Shown piece by piece: positions 7,969 through 16,576 of a stretch of 64,000 bases of DNA. The DNA is from Pedobacter sp. JY14-1. GTDB taxonomy: Bacteria; Bacteroidota; Bacteroidia; Sphingobacteriales; Sphingobacteriaceae. The position numbers were made by a program, and so were the translations under genes. Numbering within the stretch: the first letter of the stretch is position 1; each line of letters begins with the position of its first letter. The stretch covers positions 248,001 through 312,000 of the forward strand of contig NZ_JARJHU010000005.1 in NCBI RefSeq assembly GCF_029269825.1, read 5' to 3'. The notes under the pieces were generated by a model. That model made no database searches. It saw only the letters and a program-made list of their open reading frames with translations, and was not told where the DNA came from.

Positions 7969-9336
7969 CTATTGTTTCAATTTGATCACCTCCATGTGGA
8001 AATGCGGGTCGGTAAGCTTGTAATGATATTCACCCGTCGGATAGGCCAGTGCGTAGTAGGCACCGTCGAAATAGCGGCAAGTCGAAATCGTCAGGCTCTT
8101 CTGAACCGTCTGTGCTTCGGAGATACCCGACAAAAGTTTAATCCCAGAGCCGTTGACTTCCCAAAGCTTAATAGCTGTGTGCGCGGAAGATGAGGCCAAT
8201 GCGGTGCCGGAACTCATCAGGTAAAAAGTACCATCTGCCCGGAGACGCCATTCGTTGAGCATATTCTTGTTGACGAAAACCCGGATTGAGTTCCTGAGAT
8301 CCACATCCTGATCCAGCGACTGCTGCCAGAGCTTAGAAAGCTGTCCCTGCTTCCAGCGGAAACAGTAAAGATTTTTACGGTCATCGCTGCCCATTGCTCC
8401 CGAAGCATAGTCAGCAGCGACAAAAGTGAGTTCAGCGCTTGCAGAATTATAATCATAAGTAATCAGTTCCATGAAATTCGCATCGTAACCACCGGCAGGC
8501 AGCCCTGATATCTCGCCGCGATCGGTGATGTCGTAGTTCGGCGGGTTGGCACCGTAGGTCCTGTCCTCCCGGCAGCGGATCACCATAAACCCGGACTTTC
8601 CATCCTTCGCGGTCATCGAGAATTCATAATAACTGCCGTCGGAACCCTTTATTGGAATGTTGAACAGTCTGCGGTGCCCATCAATGATGCCAGGACGGTA
8701 CGTAGAACTGAAGTCGCCTTTTGGATTAGGCGGGTTCTTATAGTGCCACAGGAAGGATTCGTGTCCTGTCCATATGGACGCGGCGAGAAATTCGCCGTCC
8801 GGAAGATACTTAAAGATCGGATAATTGGTCGCCTGGGCTCCCGCATAAGTATCGCCTTCCGCGTCGCGCAGCTCGATATAGTTGTTGGTGTAATCCATAC
8901 CCGTAAAGACCGGATCGTAACTCCCGGGAAGGAATTGGCCGTAATAGGTAAAGGGACTGTTGACCCCGGCATTTTTTGAAGTTCCAAAGCTGATAGATAC
9001 CGGCTCGGGGTTGGTCTGTCCCGGCGCAACAAGCACATTGTAAAAATGATCCGCCTCCGACCGTGTAAGGGGCTCAAAACCATGCTGTGTGTACAAAACG
9101 GCAAACTTGTCTCCGACCTTCTCCAGGTCAAAAGCATTCATGGCATTGTAGGGTGAAGAACCGGTTCCCAGCCCGGTAAAAGGGATAACAGCCACGCGCT
9201 TCCAGCCGGTCGCCGGATCGGTCAGCAGGTTCTCCGCCGAATCGATGCCGGGTTCCTTTGCTGGTCCGCCCTTCTTACAGCTGGCCAGACTAAAAATCAC
9301 TAGTGAGGTCACCAGAGTGATAAGCTTGTTTTTCAT
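7969..9336 (-). CDS. lipoprotein of unknown function
   Basis: 455 residues. The N-terminus MKNKLITLVTSLVIFSLASC is an SPII signal with the lipidated Cys at position 20. The remainder is rich in Tyr, Trp and Gly and looks like a beta-propeller or beta-sandwich surface protein (repeated FxYxxxGSYDPVF, YLPDGEFLAASIW, DGTFYLMSS segments), but I do not recognise a named family. It precedes the WG/Sel1 gene on the same strand, 19 bp away. Confidence 0.7.
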   Translation of the reverse strand: MKNKLITLVTSLVIFSLASCKKGGPAKEPGIDSAENLLTDPATGWKRVAVIPFTGLGTGSSPYNAMNAFDLEKVGDKFAVLYTQHGFEPLTRSEADHFYNVLVAPGQTNPEPVSISFGTSKNAGVNSPFTYYGQFLPGSYDPVFTGMDYTNNYIELRDAEGDTYAGAQATNYPIFKYLPDGEFLAASIWTGHESFLWHYKNPPNPKGDFSSTYRPGIIDGHRRLFNIPIKGSDGSYYEFSMTAKDGKSGFMVIRCREDRTYGANPPNYDITDRGEISGLPAGGYDANFMELITYDYNSASAELTFVAADYASGAMGSDDRKNLYCFRWKQGQLSKLWQQSLDQDVDLRNSIRVFVNKNMLNEWRLRADGTFYLMSSGTALASSSAHTAIKLWEVNGSGIKLLSGISEAQTVQKSLTISTCRYFDGAYYALAYPTGEYHYKLTDPHFHMEVIKLKQ

Positions 9337-9482
9337 AGGTACAGGTTAATTTAGTTATCTGTTTGTTGAGCAACGAAGCTAGCGGAAAGCGGGAGCACTT
9401 GACCAGAGAAATAGTCCTTGACTTGTCTCAACGCCGGGATCCGGATGTCTCAAAAGTAAGTAAGGCCCTTTTTATCAGCTTT

Positions 9483-10643
9483 TTATAGATTTATATCTCC
9501 GAACACAGAAGCATTGGAATTTTTTGACAAGTATTCGGAGGGCGTCATCGAAGTACACTTTTTAAATGCCCTATAAAATGAAGCGCGGCTGTTGAAGCCC
9601 GCCTCATAGGCAATCGCCTCAATCTTCATTTGCTGAATTTTTGTGACCAAAAGCGTTTTGGATTTTTCGACCCTTTTCTCATTGATCAGGTCAAAGAAGT
9701 TCTGCTTCATCTCCTTGTTGATGGCCGCGGAAATTTTGTCTACCGGGCAGCGCATTCCCCTGGCCAGCATACTGATGCTCAGGTCCGGATTGGTGAACGC
9801 TTGCGTCTCGTCGAGATAAGCCCCGATCCGCAGGGCAAGCTGGTGTAATTCCGGCTCAGGCAACTGTACCGCGATGCTGGTATCAGCCTGCATTTCTTCG
9901 CTGGCCGGCAGGGTATCCTCCAGAAATTGCTGGTAGCTTTGCGTAGTGAAAATGCTGTGTTCGCGAAAGGTATAGACCAGTATGTAGATATAAATCAGGG
10001 TGATGAGGCAAGGCAGATAAAGGTATTCTACCAAATGTTGCGGCAAAACCAGGTACAGAACCGTAGTGGCCAGGGTGAGTAGATAAATCAGCCCCACAAA
10101 TCGCGTGATGAAAGTCAGCCTGCTCTTTTCAAGGCTCGACAGCGTGGTCACCAGACGCTTTCGATAACGGATGATCTTACCGGTGGCAGCGAACAGGCTG
10201 ATCCAGATCAACAACATCGTCAGCACATTAATCACGGTCATCTGCCAGGGCAGCGGATCAAGAAGCAGCGAAAGCGCGAAGGCCGGGCGTTCTGCTACCG
10301 GAAGGCTGAGGTATTGCAGTGGAAAACAAAGTCCAAAGCCTGCAATGAGGAAAGCACCGATCCACACCGGATGTCTAAGATTCAGCCGCGAGCCCGCAAA
10401 CAGGCAGGTATAGCTGAAAACCAGCGGCCCGAAAAAACAGGAAGTGCACCAGGATAGAAAAAAGAGATAAGGAAACCGGGAAAAAAAGCCGCCGGTAATG
10501 CTGGCGTTGCCGAGAAAGGATATCGCGGTGTCCAGGAGCAGTAGCGCGAGGACACGGTTGGGCAAGGTATTGTTCCTTCTGAAGAAAAATGCGAAAAACA
10601 ATACCATCAGGTTGAGCGCCAGACCTAGATTCAAAGCAAACAT
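9483..10643 (-). CDS. membrane-anchored AraC family regulator
   Basis: 386 residues. The first about 215 form six or seven hydrophobic helices; the rest is cytoplasmic and ends in an AraC HTH domain (residues about 280-375: NPDLSISMLARGMRCPVDKISAAINK, then IQQMKIEAIAYEAGFNSRASFYRAFKKCTSMTPSEY). This layout is common in Bacteroidota and suggests signal sensing in the membrane with direct DNA binding. No obvious dedicated target is adjacent; the nearest genes are the lipoprotein pair on one side and an S41 protease on the other. Confidence 0.9.
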   Translation of the reverse strand: MFALNLGLALNLMVLFFAFFFRRNNTLPNRVLALLLLDTAISFLGNASITGGFFSRFPYLFFLSWCTSCFFGPLVFSYTCLFAGSRLNLRHPVWIGAFLIAGFGLCFPLQYLSLPVAERPAFALSLLLDPLPWQMTVINVLTMLLIWISLFAATGKIIRYRKRLVTTLSSLEKSRLTFITRFVGLIYLLTLATTVLYLVLPQHLVEYLYLPCLITLIYIYILVYTFREHSIFTTQSYQQFLEDTLPASEEMQADTSIAVQLPEPELHQLALRIGAYLDETQAFTNPDLSISMLARGMRCPVDKISAAINKEMKQNFFDLINEKRVEKSKTLLVTKIQQMKIEAIAYEAGFNSRASFYRAFKKCTSMTPSEYLSKNSNASVFGDINL

Positions 10644-10761
10644 GTATCTACTTGATTACCCCCCGGATTAATTTTATGCTAAAATATAAAAAACCAGGTA
10701 AAGCAGCGACGAGATCCAGTGATGTTGAATTTCATTATGCCTCTGCTGTCTTGCTAGCGTC

Positions 10762-11967
10762 TCAGTATTTATACACCTGTGTCAGCGCCTCATCCTTACC
10801 TTCCAGGTAGTTTTTGATGGAATATGTTACCGGAACGTCGGGCTTAAGCGGCCCCTTCTTTCCCTTCCAGGTTTCCCAGTATCTTGTAGAATAAGCAATC
10901 ACTATCTTTGATTTAGGCAGACTAAAACCTCTTACCTCACCATAATGGTTAATATTTCCGCTGGTTGGTTCGCCAATGAAAATAGCATTGGAATTTTTCT
11001 TCAGTTCTACGGCATTCATTACTGCAGATGAAAAGGTCCGTTTACCGATCAATACGAAAAATTTCCCTTTTTGATTCAGATAGCTATGCTTTATCCTTTC
11101 CATAAATGGATTCAGAACCCCCGAGTTACCGCCATTGTTGTCGCGCAGATCGAGTACGATTTTGTCTGGCCGACGTGAATCTATCACTTCAAACAATTCA
11201 TCGTTAAATTGAGCAAAAGGTTTGTCCTTATCTTCCCTGCATTCATTGTAATTGAAATAAAGTGTTTTTTTACCGGAATCATAATCAAACCAATAATTCC
11301 CCTTTTCCTTTTCAGCAAGAAGATCGCTATGAATGTAAGCCAGCTTCATTTTACCGATACCTGTCTGTGGAACGGAGGCCAATTTTGTCCGGACTTGACG
11401 GCCATCTTGATCGATCAGCGTAAACTCCGCTTCGAGATCGGAGTCACTGATGCGCAACCCTTTTAAAAAAGCAGGATTGTTGATTAAACGAAGGAAATGA
11501 TCCTCAAAATAAGAAGGATTTTCAGACTGAATGGCTTCTTTAAACGCTGTAACGATACCGGAGGTGCTTGTACTATTGATGGCTGCCAGTCTGCACCGTA
11601 AAAGAGCTGAGTTTTCAGGATCTATACCGGTTACGAAAAGCCCCTCTTTGAAGCGTTCAAACCGAATGGGAAGAACCCTGGTATAGGTCGGCTCAATGAA
11701 AGTATGCTCATCACGGATATTTACCGTGAGCTTGAAGAGTTCCGCGGCGAACGTCTCGTAATCCAGGCCATTTGCTTTGGCCGCAATAGCATCAATTTTC
11801 GCGTCGAAATCTTGCTGGCTGATCTTTGCAAACAGGTTGGCGTGTTTGACAGGTAAGTTTTTCCTGAGGAACTCCAGATCTTCTAAAAAGTCTTTTCCTG
11901 ATAGCGCTTGCGAAAAACAGAAGCTGCATGCGAATGCAAACAGAACGGAAAGTATTGTCTTTTTCAT
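10762..11967 (-). CDS. secreted S41 family (tail-specific-like) serine peptidase
   Basis: 401 residues with signal peptide ending CFSQ. The S41 core lies at residues about 235-390: YFNYNECR, DKIVLDLRDNNGGNSGVL (oxyanion Gly-Gly), nucleophile in KRTFSSAVMNAV (Ser313/314), then IGEPTSGNINHYGEVRGFSLP. The N-terminal part (residues 25-100) resembles the helical N-domain of the family. No PDZ domain is evident, so it belongs to the short C-terminal-processing-protease-related group. Likely periplasmic. It follows the alpha/beta hydrolase gene on the same strand with 57 bp between. Confidence 0.85.
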   Translation of the reverse strand: MKKTILSVLFAFACSFCFSQALSGKDFLEDLEFLRKNLPVKHANLFAKISQQDFDAKIDAIAAKANGLDYETFAAELFKLTVNIRDEHTFIEPTYTRVLPIRFERFKEGLFVTGIDPENSALLRCRLAAINSTSTSGIVTAFKEAIQSENPSYFEDHFLRLINNPAFLKGLRISDSDLEAEFTLIDQDGRQVRTKLASVPQTGIGKMKLAYIHSDLLAEKEKGNYWFDYDSGKKTLYFNYNECREDKDKPFAQFNDELFEVIDSRRPDKIVLDLRDNNGGNSGVLNPFMERIKHSYLNQKGKFFVLIGKRTFSSAVMNAVELKKNSNAIFIGEPTSGNINHYGEVRGFSLPKSKIVIAYSTRYWETWKGKKGPLKPDVPVTYSIKNYLEGKDEALTQVYKY

Positions 11968-12024
11968 ACCCGATTGATGGCTAATTTGGTAAAAGACAAC
12001 CGAAACTCACGAGCGTTGCATCCC

Positions 12025-12933
12025 CTATGGCATATTCTTCTTTTCCACCTTCCAGTCCGGATCCTGAGCCAGTAACGGGCTCTTCCCGGTAAACATCTTA
12101 GCGGCCGATTTATCATGTTTCAGCTGCCACTGATACCATGCGAGCGCTACCCTGGCAAAGGCCCCGCCGTGATGCTGGCGATAGGTACCGCCATGGCCAA
12201 CGTCCATATTGGCTACGAATACCGGAACATGATTGATCCGCGCAAAATCATCCATCCCATTCTTGTAAGCGATGTCCTTTTCTCCGCCGAGCACATACAT
12301 GGTTGGCGTATGAATTTTCAGCAGTTGATCTTTAGTCAGTTGCGGCATTCCTGGCATTCCACCACCGTTGCCGAGGATGCCGCTGTTATAAATAACTACC
12401 GTAGTTATCCTCGGATCTCCTGCAGCCTCCAGGGTCTGCAAGCCCCCGCAGGACATGCCGCTTACGGCAATCTTATCCGTGGCTAGTTTATGATATAGCG
12501 GGCTGCCCGGATTTTTATCCTGCGCAAGCGCCCAGTCTATAGCGTCGATCAGCTGTCTGGATTGTGTCCTCCCGCTGGGTTTTACCCCTTCAACCGGCAT
12601 CGGACCGATCGCGACGATGAGATAACCATAGGAAGCAATTTCAGAGAGGAAGTTTACATGCTCCCAGGGTGAGTTGGCGCATGCGCCATTACCCCAGGCG
12701 ATGATCGGCAACTTGTTTTTGCCTTTAAACTGATCGAGGTTGCGGGGCCGGAAAACAGTATGAGTCTTCAGGGAACTCTCCTGGATCATCACAGCCGGGT
12801 ATGGGCCGGTACCACCATCCTCAACGGTCCTGTAAACCGAAGAATCAGCATTGAAGGCAGTCTGTGAATGAGCACCCACTGCGATAAATAGCGCACAGGT
12901 GAAAGCAAGAAGATAACGTAAACTAGTTTGCAT
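12025..12933 (-). CDS. secreted alpha/beta hydrolase
   Basis: 302 residues with signal peptide (cut after GAHSQ). The alpha/beta-hydrolase features are the oxyanion-type stretch LPIIAWGNGAC, the nucleophile elbow GMSCGG with Ser161, acid Asp220 in GGEKDIAY and His247 in DVGHGGTY. The sequence resembles cutinase/dienelactone-type esterases of Bacteroidota, acting on an unknown ester or polymer outside the cytoplasm. An abundance of Gly in 185-197 suggests a mobile lid. Confidence 0.8.
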   Translation of the reverse strand: MQTSLRYLLAFTCALFIAVGAHSQTAFNADSSVYRTVEDGGTGPYPAVMIQESSLKTHTVFRPRNLDQFKGKNKLPIIAWGNGACANSPWEHVNFLSEIASYGYLIVAIGPMPVEGVKPSGRTQSRQLIDAIDWALAQDKNPGSPLYHKLATDKIAVSGMSCGGLQTLEAAGDPRITTVVIYNSGILGNGGGMPGMPQLTKDQLLKIHTPTMYVLGGEKDIAYKNGMDDFARINHVPVFVANMDVGHGGTYRQHHGGAFARVALAWYQWQLKHDKSAAKMFTGKSPLLAQDPDWKVEKKNMP

Positions 12934-13004
12934 ATTCCAATTTACATTTCTCAGCTGAAGGTATCAAACGAAAACAAAATGAAGTGATCGTATAAAAAAA
13001 TTAT

Positions 13005-13048
13005 GTAATCTGGAAGTTACCTATTAGATTGCGTAACCCAAGAGTTAC
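13005..13048. promoter_or_regulatory. tandem operators upstream of the SRPBCC-ArsR pair
   Basis: Two dyads with the same architecture: GTAAT-N6-GTTAC at 13005-13020 and GTAAC-N6-GTTAC at 13033-13048 (the second perfect, extended to TGCGTAAC/GTTACACA). Centres are 28 bp apart and the second ends 5 bp before the ATG at 13054. This is where an autoregulatory ArsR protein would bind; the downstream operon encodes one. Confidence 0.7.
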
Positions 13049-13053
13049 ACATC

Positions 13054-13494
13054 ATGAAACATCAGATCGAACACAAGTGGTTCTTCCACCATTCCCCGGC
13101 GATCGTCTGGAGTTACCTGACCGACCCCGAATTGCTGTCTCAGTGGTTAATGCCAAACGATTTCAAGCTGGAGATCGGTCACCGGTTTGTTTTTGGCGCC
13201 AAGCCGATCCGCCGCTTCAGTTTCGATGGAAGAATTTACTGTGAAGTATTGGATTTCGAACCTCTTAAAATGCTGAAGTATTCCTGGCGGGGAGGTCAGG
13301 GAGAGAAAGTTTCATTGGATTCGGTCGTGACCTGGACTTTGGAGCCAAAAGATGGCGGTACCGAACTGACCTTGCTGCATACCGGCTTCAGGGGACTGAA
13401 AAACTACCTGCCTTACCTCATCATGAACAAAGGGTGGCTGAAAATCGCAAAACGATGGTCCAACAAAATGCAGCAAAGCCATGACGCAGCGTGA
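13054..13494 (+). CDS. SRPBCC (AHSA1-like) ligand-binding protein
   Basis: 146 residues of the SRPBCC/START-like AHSA1 family: KWFFHHSPAIVWSYLTDPELLSQWLMPNDFKLEIGHRFVFGA at the start and TWTLEPKDGGTELTLLHTGF in the middle are typical of the hydrophobic-cavity fold. Small-molecule binding is likely, ligand unknown. The last 14 bp overlap the start of the ArsR gene, so the two are translationally coupled. SRPBCC-ArsR pairs are common; usually the regulator comes first, here it is second. Confidence 0.9.
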   Translation: MKHQIEHKWFFHHSPAIVWSYLTDPELLSQWLMPNDFKLEIGHRFVFGAKPIRRFSFDGRIYCEVLDFEPLKMLKYSWRGGQGEKVSLDSVVTWTLEPKDGGTELTLLHTGFRGLKNYLPYLIMNKGWLKIAKRWSNKMQQSHDAA

Positions 13495-13816
13495 TTTCGA
13501 CGCTTTCCAGGTGATTGCTGATCCCAGCAGACGCGCCATCCTCCATCTGCTGACCGAAGAAAGCCTTACAATTAATGCTATTGCCGGAAAATTCGAGATC
13601 AGCAGGCCGGCCATATCCAAACACATCAAGATATTGGAGACAGCCGGCTTTCTCATGGTAGAAGACCGTGGCCGGGAGCGATTTTGTTTACTAAACCCGA
13701 AGGGCTTCCAGGAGCTCCGCGAATGGCTCAATTACTATGATAACTTTTGGAAGCAAAAACTTTCAGCGTTGGAGGCGCTGTTGAATGAAGACGAGCGAAA
13801 AAAAAGCGGAGAGTGA
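13481..13816 (+). CDS. ArsR/SmtB family winged-helix regulator
   Basis: 111 residues, standard ArsR fold: FQVIADPSRRAILHLLTEESLTINAIAGKFEISRPAISKHIKILETAGFLMVEDRGRERFCLL. There is no Cys metal-binding motif, which points to a non-metal ligand, as usual when paired with an SRPBCC protein. Probably represses its own operon through the tandem dyads at 13005-13048. It is followed by a convergent gene 66 bp away. Confidence 0.92.
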   Translation: MTQRDFDAFQVIADPSRRAILHLLTEESLTINAIAGKFEISRPAISKHIKILETAGFLMVEDRGRERFCLLNPKGFQELREWLNYYDNFWKQKLSALEALLNEDERKKSGE

Positions 13817-13882
13817 TCATTCCGACCAATCCCCGCTATCTAAATTAACGCTCTCGGTATATTATACGCTTATGCGATTGGT

Positions 13883-14425
13883 TTATTGTATGGAAGACTG
13901 AAATAAACTTTCGCGGTAGCGCTTCGCCGATCTGTAATCATCAAATTCTGCATCGATCTTCAGGACGAAATCCCAGATGTCCTGGAAGTATCTAAGGGCA
14001 GGTGCACCAAATTCAATTGTCTGCTGTGGGTTGCTCATAAGCGATATGATGCCATTTGGCCTGGTATATCCGATTGCACTCCAAAGGTTGAAGTCGATGT
14101 GCAGCGACCAGTTGTTCAGGCTGATGCTGTCCAGTTCCGCATTGTTTTCATCGAGGATCAGGTAATTCCGGTACAAGCGCTTTAAAAAGCCCTCATAGTA
14201 GTTCAGGCCTAAAAAAGCCAGTGCATACCTCACTTCATCTTTTTCCATGACAGAAATGTTCCCTACCCGCACCTGGTCCTGAAAGTCGATGGCCACAAAG
14301 ACATCCTCGCACGGGCCAGTATAGCCCTTGCGATTCATATCGTCGATTGCACTTGTTCGTTTTATATCGATCCTCGCAAATCTTGCTTTAATGACTGTCA
14401 TCGTAGGAATGTTGTCTGTATGCAT
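13883..14425 (-). CDS. hypothetical protein
   Basis: 180 residues, cytoplasmic, no signal peptide or membrane helix. Alternating beta/alpha look with aromatic patches (YALAFLGLNYYEGFLKRLYRNYLI, WSLHIDFNLWSAIGYTRPNG). I recognise no family. Starts 12 bp downstream of the secreted-protein gene at 14438 on the same strand, so the pair is probably one transcript. Confidence 0.6.
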   Translation of the reverse strand: MHTDNIPTMTVIKARFARIDIKRTSAIDDMNRKGYTGPCEDVFVAIDFQDQVRVGNISVMEKDEVRYALAFLGLNYYEGFLKRLYRNYLILDENNAELDSISLNNWSLHIDFNLWSAIGYTRPNGIISLMSNPQQTIEFGAPALRYFQDIWDFVLKIDAEFDDYRSAKRYRESLFQSSIQ

Positions 14426-14437
14426 CTTTAGCGCCTA

Positions 14438-14929
14438 TCAATATTCCTTATCCCTGATCACCATAAAACTCTCCTTGCTCCTGACCTCCATTTTTACCTT
14501 GTACTCGGAAAACTGTTCGTTCAGGCAACGCTGCATGATGATGTAAAAATTATCTGTTTGATAGAAAGGCACAACCAGCTTGAAGCAATGTATTGCCTGC
14601 AGCTTTTTCGGCTCGCGCACATCAATCAGGATATGAGCTGAATCGATGGCACATTCCGGCACCCCTGCTTCAAGGGCAAGTTTAAACAGCTGAATGATGT
14701 TGTAATTACGTACAGTAATAGATCTGCCCTTGACAAACTCGTGTTCGTCGATGCGATATCCGGGCTTGTAGCCGGACTTGAAGCCGCTAATGGAGTATAC
14801 ATAGTCCTGGTGAGCCGATGCAGGATGCGGCTTTGCATCCTTAAAGGGGATTTTGGGTTGTTTAGCGGTTTCCTGGCCATAGCAGAAGTTGAGACCTAGC
14901 ACCGCAATGAGCATGAGAGTTGTTTTCAT
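14438..14929 (-). CDS. small secreted protein of unknown function
   Basis: 163 residues with signal peptide (MKTTLMLIAVLGLNFCYGQ). The mature domain has the order ITVRNYNIIQLFKLALEAGVPECAID, then a beta strand HILIDVREP and later KLVVPFYQTDNFYIIMQRCLNEQF. This faintly recalls secretin-associated/TIGR03435-like modules, but I would not name it. It is upstream of the 180-residue hypothetical gene in the same direction. Confidence 0.6.
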   Translation of the reverse strand: MKTTLMLIAVLGLNFCYGQETAKQPKIPFKDAKPHPASAHQDYVYSISGFKSGYKPGYRIDEHEFVKGRSITVRNYNIIQLFKLALEAGVPECAIDSAHILIDVREPKKLQAIHCFKLVVPFYQTDNFYIIMQRCLNEQFSEYKVKMEVRSKESFMVIRDKEY

Positions 14930-15118
14930 GATGTTTTTATGATTGATTAGTTAGTATGACGAATGGTAATGAGCGTCGAATGATGGTGTGATTACATAGT
15001 TCCATATTGCTTGTTTATCTCTATCTGGCGATATGTTGTCAGGGCAATAGTATAATGGAACCTATGGATGTAGCGGAAGCAAAAGCTAAAAAGCAAAAGC
15101 GTGGAACCCACTCCATCC

Positions 15119-15232
15119 GTCCGTCGAGGTACTGGTATACCCACAGAGACAAATAAGCGGGCCCACGCTTTTACGCGTGAGCACTCTCACCTATTCTTTG
15201 TCTCTGTTTAAAATTACCAGTTTTCGACGGAC
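15119..15232. ncRNA. candidate structured RNA: long interrupted hairpin
   Basis: Three nested perfect helices share one axis: GTCCGTCGA (15119-15127) with TCGACGGAC (15224-15232); ACTGGTA (15131-15137) with TACCAGT (15215-15221); ACAGAGACAAA (15143-15153) with TTTGTCTCTGT (15197-15207). The apex holds two alternative hairpins, CACGC/GCGTG (15164-15179) and GTGAG/CTCAC (15177-15190). AAAAGCGTGG (15095-15104) can pair with 15163-15172 instead. A long rod with internal loops recalls 6S RNA, but a decayed inverted-repeat element is also possible. Strand undecided. Confidence 0.4.
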
Positions 15233-15470
15233 AAAGTTCTTCAGTGCTAAATGCTCCAAATATTTTGAAGATTTAGCAAAATTATAATATTAGTGCTATT
15301 GCATATCTTTTTATTTGCGGAAAAAGTCTGAAAGTTTGAGCATAACCCACAACATAGTTGAGGAATTTTTTAAAAAATATAAAGAAATCATTTACTGGTT
15401 TGAAGTGATGAAAAGCAGCCAGATAATTGCATCGCGTTATCATGGTCTTGCAAAGGGCTGCACTCCATGC

Positions 15471-15502
15471 TGATACCTAGCTGGTACCTAGCTGATACGA
15501 CG
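15471..15502. repeat. tandem 11-bp repeat (TGRTACCTAGC)
   Basis: TGATACCTAGC (15471-15481), TGGTACCTAGC (15482-15492) and a partial third unit TGATACGACG (15493-15502). Each unit is close to one helical turn, so all copies face the same side of DNA. Could be a protein-binding array or a slippage product. Confidence 0.6.
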
Positions 15503-15675
15503 TTTAATTGCTGTTGTTGTGAGCAGCTTAAAGCGTCAAGCCAACAGAAAAGGGCCTGTAAAGGTCTATCCGGACGCAATCGAGGGTTACTTTTCATTTG
15601 TATTTGTATTAAATGATAGTGGATGTATTTATAGGTTTTCAGGCGGAATTGAAAAAGATTTGCGACATTAACGCC

Positions 15676-16455
15676 ATGAAAAATCTAAATCGCCTCGCTA
15701 TCGCGCTCCTAGCATTGGTTTGCACTGTACTGTATGCATGCAAAAAAGACGAAGTCGAAAAAAACTCAGCAAAACTTAAATCTATCACCCAGACAAGTAG
15801 TGAATTTGGGACCTCCAGAACAGATCTCTCGTACAATGCGGCTGGCCAATTGAGCGAAAGCAAATTTCACAAAGATGGCACATTGGAATACTACACGACT
15901 TATCAATATTCAGGAAATGACCTAAAAACCACAAAATCTTTCATAAAAGAAGATACGGGCGTCGATAAATTACAGGCGGAAGGTACATTTACATATCAGG
16001 CAGGTAGATTGAGTAAAGTTGTTATATTGTACAATCCTTCTAACCCTACACCTTCCACCGTCACTTTAACCTTTGATTACGTAAACGGAGAAATCCCAAA
16101 ATTGACATCAGAAACCTTCCCTGATTTTTCGACACAATTTCCCGAAATTCCAAACCCATCAGTTTCAGACCTTAAGACCGGATATTCCTTTGATGACCAG
16201 ATCAATCCGCTAAAAGATCTGCCAATAATCATGGTCTTGGAATTGGCCAAATTTGGCGACGGCATTGTTACCTCGCATACGTTCGACCCTGTACGTTTTT
16301 TTCATGCGCACAACCCTACCAGGGAAGATTTAGGTCCCCGTTTTCCGGTAATAACGCACAGCTATACCTACAATAAGAAAGGGCTACCCGTAAAAGTTGT
16401 CTCGACATCCTCTAGTAAACCAGGTACGACGCAAACGGTATATGAGTATTGGTGA
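15676..16455 (+). CDS. lipoprotein with YD-like beta repeats
   Basis: 259 residues from MKNLNRLAIALLALVCTVLYACKKDE, an SPII signal with Cys at position 22. The mature part has YDxxG-like strands (LSYNAAGQLSESKFHKDGTL, YQYSGNDLK, HSYTYNKKGLPVKVV) as in Bacteroidota YD/RHS-like cell-surface lipoproteins (DUF4595-like). Surface location and binding role are inferred. An upstream in-frame Met would add 21 residues before the signal and is rejected. Confidence 0.7.
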   Translation: MKNLNRLAIALLALVCTVLYACKKDEVEKNSAKLKSITQTSSEFGTSRTDLSYNAAGQLSESKFHKDGTLEYYTTYQYSGNDLKTTKSFIKEDTGVDKLQAEGTFTYQAGRLSKVVILYNPSNPTPSTVTLTFDYVNGEIPKLTSETFPDFSTQFPEIPNPSVSDLKTGYSFDDQINPLKDLPIIMVLELAKFGDGIVTSHTFDPVRFFHAHNPTREDLGPRFPVITHSYTYNKKGLPVKVVSTSSSKPGTTQTVYEYW

Positions 16456-16576
16456 TCCTATTCGGGTTATAGATGATGGCCTGAACTCAGGAAGTATACC
16501 CGAACTAATAGTACTTTTTTTAGTTGAAAATAATCAGTCAGTTTTCAATATTTGATGGTCTAAATTATCAAAGCTC

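Larger units (their letters stand above)
14930..15675. other. 746-bp non-coding stretch
   Basis: No convincing coding region on either strand. It holds the long-hairpin candidate RNA (15119-15232), a 7-bp dyad GCTAAAT/ATTTAGC around 15246-15279, tandem 11-mers (15471-15502) and AT-rich sequence in between. One 69-codon minus-strand ORF here lacks any protein-like character. Confidence 0.6.

Noticed and set aside
15119..15232. Transposon end or IS remnant explanation for the hairpin
   Set aside because: Not fully excluded, but there is no transposase fragment within the gap and no target-site duplication was seen.
15388..15597. 69-codon minus-strand ORF in the gene-free gap
   Set aside because: Composition is Leu/Ser/Gln-rich without a domain, no promoter or ribosome site, and it overlaps the tandem 11-mers.
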